From contig NC_016887.1 in assembly GCF_000284035.1 (NCBI RefSeq), forward strand, positions 124,001 through 188,000: DNA of 64,000 nucleotides, in the 5' to 3' direction. The notes under the pieces were generated by a model. That model was not told the origin of the DNA. It saw only the letters and a program-made list of their open reading frames with translations, and did not search any database. A program made the translations under genes and the position numbers. Positions 27,835 through 36,843 of this stretch are shown in pieces; the stretch's first letter is position 1, and every line of letters begins with the position of its first letter. Source of the DNA: Nocardia cyriacigeorgica GUH-2. Its GTDB lineage: Bacteria; Actinomycetota; Actinomycetes; Mycobacteriales; Mycobacteriaceae.

Positions 27835-29791
27835 CGAGATGCTGGTAGCGGGAGCGGAGGGAACCGAATACGCGGACCGGGCGGCTGCCGAGGAGCAGCC
27901 CGCCCCGGCCTCGCGTATCGCCCGACTATCCCGGGCCACATTCGTCGGTGGGGTGGTGCTGACCGCCGCACTGTTCGCGATCGGTGGCTGGCAACGTCGC
28001 TGGATCGCCGACGACGGCCTGATCGTGCTGCGCACCGTGCGCAATCTGCTCGCGGGCAACGGCCCGGTGTTCAACGCGGGCGAGCGGGTCGAAACCAATA
28101 CCAGTACCGCGTGGACCTACATCGTCTGGTTCTTCAGCTGGCTCACCCAGGCCCGGCTGGAGTACGTGGTGCTCGGCGTCGCGCTGACGTTGTCGGTGCT
28201 GGCGATCGTGTTCGCCATGCTGGGTTCGGCGCGGCTGTGGGGCGGCTCGTCCTCGGCGCTGCTGCTGCCGGCCGGCGCCCTGGCCTACATCGCGGTGCCG
28301 CCCGCGCGTGACTATGTGACCTCCGGACTGGAGAGCGGCCTGGTGATCTGCTGGCTCGGCCTGCTGTTCTGGCTGATGGTGCGGTGGAGCCAGGCCGAAC
28401 AGGTGCGGGTTCCCGGACTGCTCGGGCTGGTGTTCTTGGCCGGTCTGGCGCCGCTGATCCGTCCGGAGATGACGCTGGTCGGCGGCCTGGCGCTGCTGAT
28501 GATCTTCCTGGCGCCGATGCCCGCCGGACGGCTGCGCCCGAGCCTGCTGCGCGTGCTCATCGTCGCGGTGGCCGGGCTGTTGCCGCTGGGCTACCAGATC
28601 TGGCGGATGGGCTATTACGGTCTGCCGTACCCGAATACGGCCGTGGCCAAGGACGCAGGCGGCGCGAAATGGGAGCAGGGCTTCACCTACCTGTGGGATC
28701 TGGTCGGGCCGTACTTCCTGTGGGTTCCGCTGCTGATCCTGCTGGCTGCAGGCATCGTGGCGGCGCGCGCCGGACGGGTCGGTGCCGAAAAGGCCGCCGC
28801 CGACCGCGATTCCGAGGACGACAAGCCGCGCTGGACGCTCCGGTTCCGGACCTGGCTGCGCTCGCCGGGCGCGGTCGTCGCGCTGATGCTCGGCAGCGGC
28901 GTCATCCTCACCATCTACGCCCTGCGCGTCGGCGGCGATTTCATGCACGGCCGGATGCTGCTGTCGCAGCTGTTCTGCCTGCTCGCTCCGGTCATGGTGC
29001 TGCCGCTGCGGCTGCCCGAGGCCGGGCTGCGGTCGATCCCGGTGCGTAGCGGTGCCTTCGTGGCGACCTCGCTCGCGCTGGTGGGCACCGTGGTGTGGGC
29101 GCTGCTGGCGATGGGCACCACCGCGATCACCACCGGTACCAAGATCAGCTCGTCCGGCATCGTCGACGAACGCGTCTACTACGTGCTCAACACCGGCCAC
29201 GACCACCCGATCCTGGCCGAGGACTACCTCGACTACGCCCGGATGCGGCCCATGGTCAACGACATCATGGCCAACCCCAACGGCGGTCTGCTGCTGAATT
29301 CGCCGTCGTTCATGTTCTGGTACGTGGCGCCGCCGCCGCAGCCCATTCCCGAGGGCGGCGCCGGGCACACCGTCTACTTCCTGAACCTGGGCATGACCAG
29401 CATGAACGTCCCGCTGGACGTGCGCGTGATCGACCCGATGGGCCTGGCCTATCCGCTGGCCGCGCACACCGAACGGCTCGAGGACGGCCGCATCGGCCAC
29501 GACAAGAGCCTGTTCCCGGACTGGGTCATCGTCGACACCGGCATGGTCGATCAGAAGCCGTGGATGCCCTGGTACCTGGACGAGAAGTGGGTGACCCAGG
29601 CGCGGGTGGCGATGTCGTGCCCGCAGACCCATGCGCTGCTGCTGTCCTACCGCGGCGAGCTGACATGGGATCGGTTCAAGCACAACCTCCGCAACGCGTT
29701 GAACTTCGCGAAGTACCGTATCGAGCGGGTGCCCAAGTACGAGATCCAGCGTTGCGGGTTGGTCGATCCCTACCCCCAGCCGCCGCGCTAG
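27812..29791 (+). CDS. aftB: Terminal beta-(1,2)-arabinofuranosyltransferase AftB
   Basis: 659 residues, GT-C fold membrane enzyme (Rv3805c) that adds the terminal beta-1,2 arabinofuranose of arabinan from decaprenyl-phosphoryl-arabinose on the outer face of the membrane. The catalytic DD motif is in the first external loop (RRWIADDGLIVLRT, about residue 67), about ten membrane segments follow, and a soluble C-terminal domain spans about 430-659. The GTG at 27812 has GGAGCGG upstream, inside ubiA; an ATG at 27839 lacks a good ribosome site. Translational coupling to ubiA is likely. Confidence 0.95.
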   Translation: MSLSISPDEMLVAGAEGTEYADRAAAEEQPAPASRIARLSRATFVGGVVLTAALFAIGGWQRRWIADDGLIVLRTVRNLLAGNGPVFNAGERVETNTSTAWTYIVWFFSWLTQARLEYVVLGVALTLSVLAIVFAMLGSARLWGGSSSALLLPAGALAYIAVPPARDYVTSGLESGLVICWLGLLFWLMVRWSQAEQVRVPGLLGLVFLAGLAPLIRPEMTLVGGLALLMIFLAPMPAGRLRPSLLRVLIVAVAGLLPLGYQIWRMGYYGLPYPNTAVAKDAGGAKWEQGFTYLWDLVGPYFLWVPLLILLAAGIVAARAGRVGAEKAAADRDSEDDKPRWTLRFRTWLRSPGAVVALMLGSGVILTIYALRVGGDFMHGRMLLSQLFCLLAPVMVLPLRLPEAGLRSIPVRSGAFVATSLALVGTVVWALLAMGTTAITTGTKISSSGIVDERVYYVLNTGHDHPILAEDYLDYARMRPMVNDIMANPNGGLLLNSPSFMFWYVAPPPQPIPEGGAGHTVYFLNLGMTSMNVPLDVRVIDPMGLAYPLAAHTERLEDGRIGHDKSLFPDWVIVDTGMVDQKPWMPWYLDEKWVTQARVAMSCPQTHALLLSYRGELTWDRFKHNLRNALNFAKYRIERVPKYEIQRCGLVDPYPQPPR

Positions 29792-29975
29792 CGCGTTGTC
29801 GGCTCGCCGTGCACAAAGCGGCGTGCCTCACTTTGTCTCGTTTTGATAACGCTCTGGCATAGGTCACGGGTTAGGCTGCCGTGGTACCCCGCCGTGCTCT
29901 GCCCGAAACGTGGGTCCGGGCACGACGGCACCGAGGAACGCGGCGACCCGCCGCATGACGAAAGGCCGAGAACAC

Positions 29976-31067
29976 ATGCGAGGCGTGATCGCGCGCAGAG
30001 CGCACGGTGGCCGACCAGGAGTCCGAAGAGCCGGTTCCTGGTTGAAGCGATCGATGCTCCTGTCGCTGGCAGTGCTGCTACCGCTCGGGGCGTCGGTGGC
30101 AGGCCCCGGCGCCACGGCGTCGGCGGCATTCAACCCCGCCGGAATCGACTTCTGGGTCGATTCGGAGATGGGGCCGATCAAGTCCCGCGTCTTCCGCGCC
30201 GCGGACGGCAACACCAACCGGGTGGTCTACGCCCTGGACGGTATGCGCGCCCGTGGCGACCTGAACGGCTGGGAGATCGAGACCGAGGTCGTCCGTGAGC
30301 TGACCAAGTGGAACATCAATGTGGTCATGCCGGTCGGTGGTCCGTCCAGCTTCTACGCCGACTGGAACGGCCCGAGCGATTTCCTCGGCCTCAACACCGG
30401 CTCGGCGGGTTCGTCGTCGGGTTCGTCGTCCGGCTCGGCCGCGACCGGCTCCTCCGGCTGGACCGAGACGCTGGGCAAGACCAACACCTACAAGTGGGAA
30501 ACCTTCCTCACCCAGCACCTGCGCTGGGCGCTGCGGGATCGCCTCGGGTTCAACCCGAACAACAACGGCGTGTTCGGCCTGTCGATGGGCGGTAGTGCCG
30601 CGCTGACGCTGGCCGCCTACCACCCGGAGCAGTTCAGCTTCGCCGGCTCCTACTCCGGCTACCTGAACATCTCCGCGCCGGGTATGCGTGAGGCGCTGCG
30701 CGTGGCGATGCTGAGCGCCGGTGGTTACAACATCGACGCCATGGCGCCGCCGTGGGGCCCGCAGTGGCTGCGGATGGACCCGTTCGTGTTCGCGCCGCGA
30801 CTCAAGGCCAACAACACCCGCCTGTGGGTGGCCGCGGGTAGCGGTCTGCCGGGTCCGGCCGACGCCACCGCGCCGCTCGACATCATCCAGGGCATGCCGC
30901 TCGAGGCGCTGGCGCTGGTCAACACCCGGGCCTTCCAGGTCCGCATGATGTCGCTGGGCGCCAACAACGTGACCTACAGCTTCCCGCCCGTCGGTGTGCA
31001 CAACTGGCGTAACTGGGAGTCGGAGGTCTACCGGATGATTCCGGACCTGTCGGCCCACATCGGCTAG
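29976..31067 (+). CDS. Ag85-family mycolyltransferase 1
   Basis: 363 residues from the ATG at 29976 (an ATG at 29955 is also possible). A long signal peptide ends near ATASAAF. The alpha/beta hydrolase carries the nucleophile in GLSMGG (Ser near residue 202), the Glu in PLEALAL and the His in VHNWRNW. PVGGPSSFYADW is the family's oxyanion region. It transfers mycolic acid between trehalose esters and to arabinogalactan outside the membrane. A 25-residue Ser/Gly insert (about 137-160) sits before the conserved YKWETF and is not found in mycobacterial Ag85. It is the first of four, after aftB. Confidence 0.93.
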   Translation: MRGVIARRAHGGRPGVRRAGSWLKRSMLLSLAVLLPLGASVAGPGATASAAFNPAGIDFWVDSEMGPIKSRVFRAADGNTNRVVYALDGMRARGDLNGWEIETEVVRELTKWNINVVMPVGGPSSFYADWNGPSDFLGLNTGSAGSSSGSSSGSAATGSSGWTETLGKTNTYKWETFLTQHLRWALRDRLGFNPNNNGVFGLSMGGSAALTLAAYHPEQFSFAGSYSGYLNISAPGMREALRVAMLSAGGYNIDAMAPPWGPQWLRMDPFVFAPRLKANNTRLWVAAGSGLPGPADATAPLDIIQGMPLEALALVNTRAFQVRMMSLGANNVTYSFPPVGVHNWRNWESEVYRMIPDLSAHIG

Positions 31068-31084
31068 AACACGGCTCGATAACC

Positions 31085-31128
31085 AGGCCGCCCGGCGCAG
31101 CACGCGCCGGGCGGCCTGCTTCGTTTCG
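31085..31128 (+). terminator. Intrinsic terminator after mycolyltransferase 1
   Basis: AGGCCGCCCGGCGC-AGCAC-GCGCCGGGCGGCCT is a perfect 14-bp stem starting 17 bp after the stop codon, followed by GCTTCGTTTCGG. It implies that the next mycolyltransferase has its own promoter. Confidence 0.85.
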
Positions 31129-31364
31129 GTGGACGTCCGCGCCCGTCGTGGCAACGAATGTGCATACGGAAGCCCGCCGGAGTTGTGGGATGGATCACCA
31201 TCCAGCAACATGGAGGCATTCATTGTCGATTGATACACCAGGAACATGCACACAGGTGGGCGCGTTTCATGATCGTTCGACGCGGTCACCCGGTGTCCGA
31301 TGAGGAGGCCGGTGTCGTAGCCATACGATTGCTGACCGGCCGTTCAGGCGAAAGGTCTAGTCGA

Positions 31365-32417
31365 ATGCGAAGTGCGCGCAGGCCCGGTAGAACGACACGG
31401 TCCGGCTCATGGGTGAAGCGAGCGGCGATAGGTGTCGCCGCGGCGATGCTCGTCCCGATGGGGGTATCCATAGCGGGTCCGGCCGCGCCCGCCTCGGCGG
31501 CGTTCAACCCGGCCGGTTTCGATTTCTGGGTCGATTCCGGGATGGGGCCGATCAAATCGCGCATCTTCCGCGCCAAGGACGGCAACACCAACCGCGTCGT
31601 CTACGCCCTCGACGGGCTGCGCGCTCCCGAGACGCTGAGCGGCTGGGAGATCGATACCAACGTCGCGCAACTGCTCACCGACTGGAACATCAACGTCGTC
31701 ATGCCGGTCGGCGGCATGTCCAGCTTCTATGCCGATTGGAATGCGCCGAGCAGTTTCGCGGGCATTCCGCCGGGCACCGGTTCGTCCTCGGGTTCGGGTG
31801 CGCTCAACGCGCTCGCCGCGGGCCCCGGTAAGAGCTACCGGTACCAGTGGGAAACCTTCCTGACCCAGAATCTGCGCTGGGCGCTGCGCGACCGGCTCGG
31901 GTTCAATCCGAACCGCAATGGCGTATTCGGTTTGTCGATGGGCGGAAGTGCGGCGCTGACGCTGGCCGCCTACCACCCGGACCAGTTCAGTTTCGCCGGC
32001 TCCTACTCCGGCTACCTCAACATTTCCGCGCCCGGTATGCGTGAGGCGATCCGGCTGGCCATGCTCGACGCCGGCGGCTACAACGTCGACTCGATGGCGC
32101 CGCCGTGGGGCCCGCAGTGGCTGCGGATGGACCCGTTCGTGTTCGCCCCCAGGCTGCGCGACAACAACACCCGCCTGTGGATCTCCGCGGGCAGCGGCCT
32201 GCCCGGTCCGGCCGACGGCCCCACCGCGGGCACGGTGAACGGTATGGCGCTCGAGGCGCTGGCCCTGGCCAACACCCGCGCCTTCCAGATCAGGATGGCG
32301 ACCCTCGGCGCCAACAATGTCGTCTATTCGTTCCCGAACGTCGGCATTCACGCCTGGTCGTACTGGGCCGACGAGGTGGCCCGGATGACGCCGGATCTGT
32401 CGGCGCATATCGGCTGA
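31365..32417 (+). CDS. Ag85-family mycolyltransferase 2
   Basis: 350 residues from the ATG at 31365, with GAAAGG upstream; the frame is open further 5' but has no secretion signal there. It is the closest paralogue of the preceding gene, sharing NPAGxDFWVDS, MGPIKSR, VFGLSMGGSAALTLAAYH and GYLNISAPGMREA. The triad is complete (GLSMGG, MALEALAL, IHAWSYW). The Ser/Gly insert is present but different in length and sequence (GTGSSSGSGALNALAAG). The 297 bp upstream hold the previous terminator, a GGATGG-ATCA-CCATCC inverted repeat (31188-31203) and a TACGAT box (31324-31329) that could be a -10. Confidence 0.93.
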   Translation: MRSARRPGRTTRSGSWVKRAAIGVAAAMLVPMGVSIAGPAAPASAAFNPAGFDFWVDSGMGPIKSRIFRAKDGNTNRVVYALDGLRAPETLSGWEIDTNVAQLLTDWNINVVMPVGGMSSFYADWNAPSSFAGIPPGTGSSSGSGALNALAAGPGKSYRYQWETFLTQNLRWALRDRLGFNPNRNGVFGLSMGGSAALTLAAYHPDQFSFAGSYSGYLNISAPGMREAIRLAMLDAGGYNVDSMAPPWGPQWLRMDPFVFAPRLRDNNTRLWISAGSGLPGPADGPTAGTVNGMALEALALANTRAFQIRMATLGANNVVYSFPNVGIHAWSYWADEVARMTPDLSAHIG

Positions 32418-32432
32418 CCCGCACATTCCACA

Positions 32433-32474
32433 GGGCCCTGTCCGCGCACCCACCACGGTGTCCGGGCAGGGCCC
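32433..32474 (+). terminator. Terminator after mycolyltransferase 2
   Basis: GGGCCCTGTCCG (32433-32444) pairs with CGGGCAGGGCCC (32463-32474), 12 bp with one G-T pair and an 18-nt loop, starting 15 bp after the stop codon and followed by GAATTCATGTTGT. Confidence 0.6.
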
Positions 32475-32972
32475 GAATTCATGTTGTCCGGCTATTTCCG
32501 GCACATTTATCCGGTTATTCCTCGAATCGATGTGCGAAGTGCGAAGTACGCGGGAAAGTTGCCCGGATCGATGTCGCGCGGAGTTCGCTCCGGCCCGTTC
32601 ATGATCACTTCATCCGGTGTACCGCTGCGTTCGCCGTGCGTTGGTGATCTTGGTGTGCGGGCGTCGATTTGGGATAACGAACAAATAATGAGGTCCGTCG
32701 CGACATCAACCCCGGGACACGGTAGTGTCACCGCACGATCACTGATTGTCGCGGACGGATTCGGCCCGCGGTACAACCCGGGTCTTGCTAACGATTCGGG
32801 GGTCGAATATCGTCCAGCGAGCATCAGTGTGACCAGATCGTTGTAGCGCCGTCGACGGCTGTACCGGAAGGTCGGGATTCGGGTACAGGCCCCGGCGGCG
32901 TCTCGTTGACACAGAACGGGTGTCGCCCGCAGCCGCGGGTGGCTCCACAACAGCAGAAAGAGAGCAGGATTC
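32475..32972 (+). promoter_or_regulatory. 498-bp gene-free stretch upstream of mycolyltransferase 3, with two GACAC/GTGTC inverted repeats
   Basis: No convincing gene is present; open frames on both strands have unlike composition and no ribosome site. The stretch is less GC-rich than its surroundings. It holds GACAC-GGTA-GTGTC (32716-32729) and GACAC-AGAACGG-GTGTC (32908-32924); the second overlaps a TTGACA that could be a -35 box (32906-32911). A long untranslated leader or several promoters are likely. Confidence 0.45.
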
Positions 32973-34007
32973 ATGCGTTTCGGCAGGGCGGCCGCCCCGA
33001 AGAGGACCACGGGACGGCGAGGCGCGCCTCGCAGTTGGCGTAACCGGATTCTGGCCGTCGGCGCTGCGGCGCTAGCGCTGCCGATCGCCGCGGGTGTGGC
33101 TGCTCCGACCGCCGCCATCGCGGCGCCGGTGCACGGTCCCGTGCTGCGGGCCCCCGCCGGTGGTTACGAGGAACTGCTGGTTCCGTCCAGCATGGGTCCG
33201 ATCAAGGTCCAGGTGCAGTGGGCCGCCCGTGGCGGCAACGCCGCGCTCTACCTGCTCGACGGCCTGCGCGCCCGCGACGACCGCAACGCCTGGTCGTTCG
33301 AGACCAACGCGATGCAGCAGTTCGCCAACGACAACATCACCCTGGTGATGCCGGTCGGCGGTCAGTCCAGCTTCTACGCCGACTGGTACGCCCCGTCCAA
33401 CACCAACGGTCAGAAGACCACCTACAAGTGGGAAACCTTCCTGACCAAGGAGCTGCCGACCTTCCTGGAGCGCTACGGCGTCTCGCGCACCAACAACGTC
33501 GTCGCCGGCCTGTCCATGGGTGGTAGCGCCGCCCTGGCCCTGGCCGCCTACCACCGCGATCAGTTCAAGGCCGCCGCGTCCTACTCCGGCTACCTGAACA
33601 TCTCCGCGCCCGGTATGCGCGAGGCCATCCGCATCGCGATGCTGGACGCCGGCCGCTACAACGTCGACTCGATGGCCGCGCCGTGGAGCCCGGCCTGGCT
33701 GCGGATGGACCCGTTCGTGTTCGCGCCGCAGCTGCGCGGCCTGCCGATGTACATTTCGGCGGCCAGCGGCCTGCCCGGCCCGCACGATCACCCGAACTCG
33801 GCGATCGGCGTGTTCAACACCGGTAACGCGATGGCCCTCGAGGCGCTGTCGCTGGTGAACACCCGCGCCTTCCAGGCCCGCCTGAGCACCCTGGGCATCC
33901 CGGCGCACTTCGACTTCCCGGCTGCCGGTACGCACAGCTGGAAGTACTGGGAGGGCCAGCTGTTCGCCTCCCGCAAGATGTTCCTGGACGCCACCGGCGC
34001 CTGGTGA
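32973..34007 (+). CDS. Ag85-family mycolyltransferase 3
   Basis: 344 residues; AAAGAGAGCAGG precedes the ATG. A signal peptide (RSWRNRILAVGAAALALPIAAG) ends near AIAAPVHG. The triad is complete: GLSMGGSAALALAAYH, MALEALSL and GTHSWKYWEGQL. It lacks the Ser/Gly insert of copies 1 and 2 and is most like the mycobacterial Ag85 core (LLVPSSMGPIKVQVQ, MPVGGQSSFYADWY). It is the best candidate for the main FbpA-type enzyme of the locus (inference). A long regulatory region precedes it and a strong terminator follows. Confidence 0.94.
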   Translation: MRFGRAAAPKRTTGRRGAPRSWRNRILAVGAAALALPIAAGVAAPTAAIAAPVHGPVLRAPAGGYEELLVPSSMGPIKVQVQWAARGGNAALYLLDGLRARDDRNAWSFETNAMQQFANDNITLVMPVGGQSSFYADWYAPSNTNGQKTTYKWETFLTKELPTFLERYGVSRTNNVVAGLSMGGSAALALAAYHRDQFKAAASYSGYLNISAPGMREAIRIAMLDAGRYNVDSMAAPWSPAWLRMDPFVFAPQLRGLPMYISAASGLPGPHDHPNSAIGVFNTGNAMALEALSLVNTRAFQARLSTLGIPAHFDFPAAGTHSWKYWEGQLFASRKMFLDATGAW

Positions 34008-34029
34008 TCATCGGTCGCTGACGCATTCC

Positions 34030-34071
34030 ACGGCGCCGCTCGCTTCTCCGGAAGCGGCGGCGCCGTTTTGC
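34030..34071 (+). terminator. Strong intrinsic terminator after mycolyltransferase 3
   Basis: ACGGCGCCGCTCGCTTC-TCCG-GAAGCGGCGGCGCCGT forms a stem of about 15 bp with one bulge, followed by TTTTGCTGTT. It begins 22 bp after the stop codon. Confidence 0.88.
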
Positions 34072-34225
34072 TGTTCGTGGCTCGTGTTCGGTTGCGTGGC
34101 AAGTGAATACGGCTCAGCAGCGGGTGTGGCCGGAGTGGGTGGCCGATTTCGGCAGGCGAACCAAATGGTTTGCTCTGGGCGCGTCATCCCCGGAACACGG
34201 GCCCGACCGGGGTACAAACATCCCT

Positions 34226-36103
34226 GTGGTAGGTATTTCGCGCGGTAGGCGGGGCAGCGGCGCACGGTTCGGCCGGCAGCCGCGCACGATCCTGCCCGCG
34301 CTCGCCACGGGTCTGGTGCTACCGTTCGCGGCCGGACTCGGCGTGGTGCAGGCACCGGCCGCCGACGCCCAGCCCGCGATCACCGCGGCCGCACCGGCGT
34401 CGGTGCGCAACGTCATCTGGCTGACCGACCGGCATGTCGAGCTGTGGGTGAACTCGCCCGCCATGGGCGCGCCGATCCAGGTCCGCCTGTTGCTGGCCCG
34501 GGATTGGAATACCCGGCCCGACGCGAAGTTCCCGACGCTGTACATGCTCGACGGCCTGCGCGCGACCGAGGAGGTCAGCGGCTGGATCAAGGATGCGGGC
34601 GCGGTCGATTTCTTCGCCGACAAGAACGTCACCGTGGTGCTGCCGGTGGGCGGGCAGTCCAGCTTCTACTCCGACTGGCTGGAGCCGAACAACGGCAAGA
34701 ACTACAAGTGGGAGACCTTCCTGACCAAGGAGTTGCCGCCGCTGCTGGAGAGCCAGTGGCGGGCCACGAATGTGCGTGGCATGGAAGGGCTGTCGATGGG
34801 CGGTACCGCCGCCATGTTCCTGGCGGCCCGCAACCCGGATTTCGTCAAGTACGCGGCTTCCTATTCCGGTTTCCTGACCACCACCACGCTGGGCATGCCG
34901 CAGGCGATCCAGTTCGCCATGCGCGATGCCGGCGGCTTCGACTCCACCGCGATGTGGGGCCCGCCGACCAGCCCGCTGTGGGAGGAGCACGACCCGTACC
35001 TGCTGGCGGAGAAGCTGAAGGGGATCAGCCTCTACGTCTCCAGCGGTTCCGGCGCGACCGGCCCGCACGACGCCCCCAGCGGGGTGATCCCCGGGGTGAG
35101 CACCAACCTGGCGGGTACCGGACTGGAGATCCTGTCCCGGCTGACCTCGCAGAATTTCGTCACCAAGCTCGGTGAGCTGAGCATCCCGGTGCAGGTGAAC
35201 TACCGTGCCTCCGGCACACATTCGTGGCCGTACTGGGATTTCGAGATGCGCCAGTCCTGGCCGCAGGCCGCCGCCGCGCTCGGCGTCGAAGCCGATAAGC
35301 CGGCCTGCGAGGTCGGTGGCGCCATCGGCCCGGTGGTGGCCGCCAACGGCTGGCTCGGCGACTGCCTGACCGGCGAGTACGCGGTGAACGGCGGTGTGGC
35401 CCAGGACTTCCGGCACGGCCGGGTGTTCTTCTCGAAAGACGGTGGCGCACATCCGGTTGCGGGCATGATCGGCGGCGGCTATCAAGCGGCCGCGGGCCCG
35501 GCCGGCGCGCTCGGCCTGCCCACCGGCCCCGAGCGCGGTTTGCCCGACGGTCGCGGCAGATTGCAGACCTTCCAACATGGTTCGCTGTATTGGAGCCCGC
35601 AGACCGGGGCGCAGGTGGTGCGCGGGGCGATCCTGGAGGAGTGGGGCAGGCAGGGCTTCGAGGGTGGTCCGGCCGGTTATCCGACCGGCCCGGAGATCAA
35701 GACGCCCAACCGTGACGGCGCCGTGCAGGGCTTCGAAGGCGGGCCCATGTATTTCAGCCCCGCCACCGGCGCGCACCGCGTGGAGGGCCTGATCCTCGGC
35801 AAGTACGCCGAGATGGGTTTCGAGAACAGCTGGCTCGGGTTCCCGGCCGCGCCGGAGCTGCCGCTGAAGGACCTCGGCCGCTACAGCCGGTTCGAGGGCG
35901 GCAACATCTACTGGAGCCCGCTGTCGGGTGCCTGGGCGGTGCGCAACGGGCCGATCATGGAGGCCTGGCGCGAGACCGGCTACGAGAACGGCCGTCTCGG
36001 CTACCCGATCAGCGACGAGTTCGCCATCCCCGGCGGGTTGCAGCAGAACTTCCAGACCGGCTTCATCACCATCCGTGACGGCAAGGCGCAAGTGCATCCC
36101 TGA
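34226..36103 (+). CDS. Mycolyltransferase 4 with C-terminal LGFP repeats (Cop1/PS1-like)
   Basis: About 625 residues from the GTG at 34226, chosen because a signal peptide follows at once and TACAAA lies 7 nt before it; the frame is open back to 34103. The N-terminal half is an Ag85-type esterase with GLSMGGTAAM, GTGLEIL and GTHSWPYW. From about residue 385 come four to five LGFP units of roughly 53 residues (GALGLPTGPE, GPAGYPTGPE, SWLGFPAAPE, GRLGYPISDE), each with a GxxYxSPxTGA strand. LGFP modules are thought to anchor proteins to arabinogalactan. The layout matches Cop1 (PS1) of Corynebacterium rather than FbpD. Confidence 0.92.
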   Translation: MVGISRGRRGSGARFGRQPRTILPALATGLVLPFAAGLGVVQAPAADAQPAITAAAPASVRNVIWLTDRHVELWVNSPAMGAPIQVRLLLARDWNTRPDAKFPTLYMLDGLRATEEVSGWIKDAGAVDFFADKNVTVVLPVGGQSSFYSDWLEPNNGKNYKWETFLTKELPPLLESQWRATNVRGMEGLSMGGTAAMFLAARNPDFVKYAASYSGFLTTTTLGMPQAIQFAMRDAGGFDSTAMWGPPTSPLWEEHDPYLLAEKLKGISLYVSSGSGATGPHDAPSGVIPGVSTNLAGTGLEILSRLTSQNFVTKLGELSIPVQVNYRASGTHSWPYWDFEMRQSWPQAAAALGVEADKPACEVGGAIGPVVAANGWLGDCLTGEYAVNGGVAQDFRHGRVFFSKDGGAHPVAGMIGGGYQAAAGPAGALGLPTGPERGLPDGRGRLQTFQHGSLYWSPQTGAQVVRGAILEEWGRQGFEGGPAGYPTGPEIKTPNRDGAVQGFEGGPMYFSPATGAHRVEGLILGKYAEMGFENSWLGFPAAPELPLKDLGRYSRFEGGNIYWSPLSGAWAVRNGPIMEAWRETGYENGRLGYPISDEFAIPGGLQQNFQTGFITIRDGKAQVHP

Positions 36104-36220
36104 TCGCGTACGACGCCGGCCGAGGATGTCCGTGCATCGGCTGCTGTGTCATGTGCCACACTTCCGAGCCGAGCAGCCGTATCCCGGACTGGGTATTACC
36201 CTCGGTGTTCGCCCCCCGGA

Positions 36221-36263
36221 AAACCTGAGAGGTTTGCGGCCCGAGACACCGAGGCCGCAAACC
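36221..36263 (+). promoter_or_regulatory. Overlapping hairpins in the leader of the DUF732 lipoprotein gene
   Basis: GGTTTGCGGCC (36231-36241) pairs perfectly over 11 bp with GGCCGCAAACC (36253-36263). The same GGTTT can instead pair with AAACC at 36221-36225 across TGAGA. The two structures exclude each other, and no T tract follows the long stem. It could be a terminator of the upstream gene or an RNA switch. Confidence 0.45.
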
Positions 36264-36297
36264 CCGCCGCGCCAGCGGCCAAAGACGAAGGACTTTC

Positions 36298-36843
36298 ATG
36301 TATCGGACCCGTGGCAAGGTAGTCGGCGTTGCGGTGGCGATCGCCGCATCCGGGTTGCTCGCCGCTTGCGGTGACAACGATTCGACGGCGTCGAGCACGC
36401 CGACGCTGACCCCCTCCACGTCGGCCAGTGCGGCGTCGTCCGGCGCCACCTCGGCCGCGCCCGCGCCCGCGCCGGAGGGTGAGCAGGCTCCGCCCGCGCA
36501 GCCGAGTCCGGAGGACTCCCCGGCGCCCGCGCCGCAGGAGCGTCCGGCGCCGGTCCCGGCCGAGGATATTCCGGCCCCCGAGACCGCCGACCTCGGCGAC
36601 AAGGAGAAGACGTTCATCGCCGAGCTGAACAAGCAGGGCGTGAACCCGTCCAACCCGCAGGACGCGATCACCATCGGCAACTACATCTGCGGTGCCGTGG
36701 CGGCGGGTAAGCCCGATTCCGAGATCGCCATCTACGCCAACGCGATGGCGGGCGCCGATCCGGCGTTCGACCCGGCCAAGATGCCCGTCGAGCAGGCCGG
36801 GAAGATCTACATCGACGTCGCGAAGCAGACGTACTGTCAGTGA
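36298..36843 (+). CDS. DUF732-domain lipoprotein
   Basis: 181 residues; GAAGGA precedes the ATG. The signal peptide ends in the lipobox LLAAC (Cys near residue 24). A Ser/Thr/Ala/Pro-rich linker of about 75 residues follows, then a DUF732 domain (about 100-181) with the two conserved Cys of the family (YICGAVAAG and QTYCQ), which probably form a disulphide. DUF732 proteins are small secreted actinobacterial proteins of unknown function. The stop overlaps the start of the cutinase gene by 4 bp, so the two are co-translated. It has no counterpart at this position in M. tuberculosis. Confidence 0.85.
   Translation: MYRTRGKVVGVAVAIAASGLLAACGDNDSTASSTPTLTPSTSASAASSGATSAAPAPAPEGEQAPPAQPSPEDSPAPAPQERPAPVPAEDIPAPETADLGDKEKTFIAELNKQGVNPSNPQDAITIGNYICGAVAAGKPDSEIAIYANAMAGADPAFDPAKMPVEQAGKIYIDVAKQTYCQ

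Noticed and set aside
32481-32846. 121-codon plus-strand frame in the leader of mycolyltransferase 3
   Set aside because: No ribosome site, mixed composition, and no codon-position GC bias; more likely untranslated.
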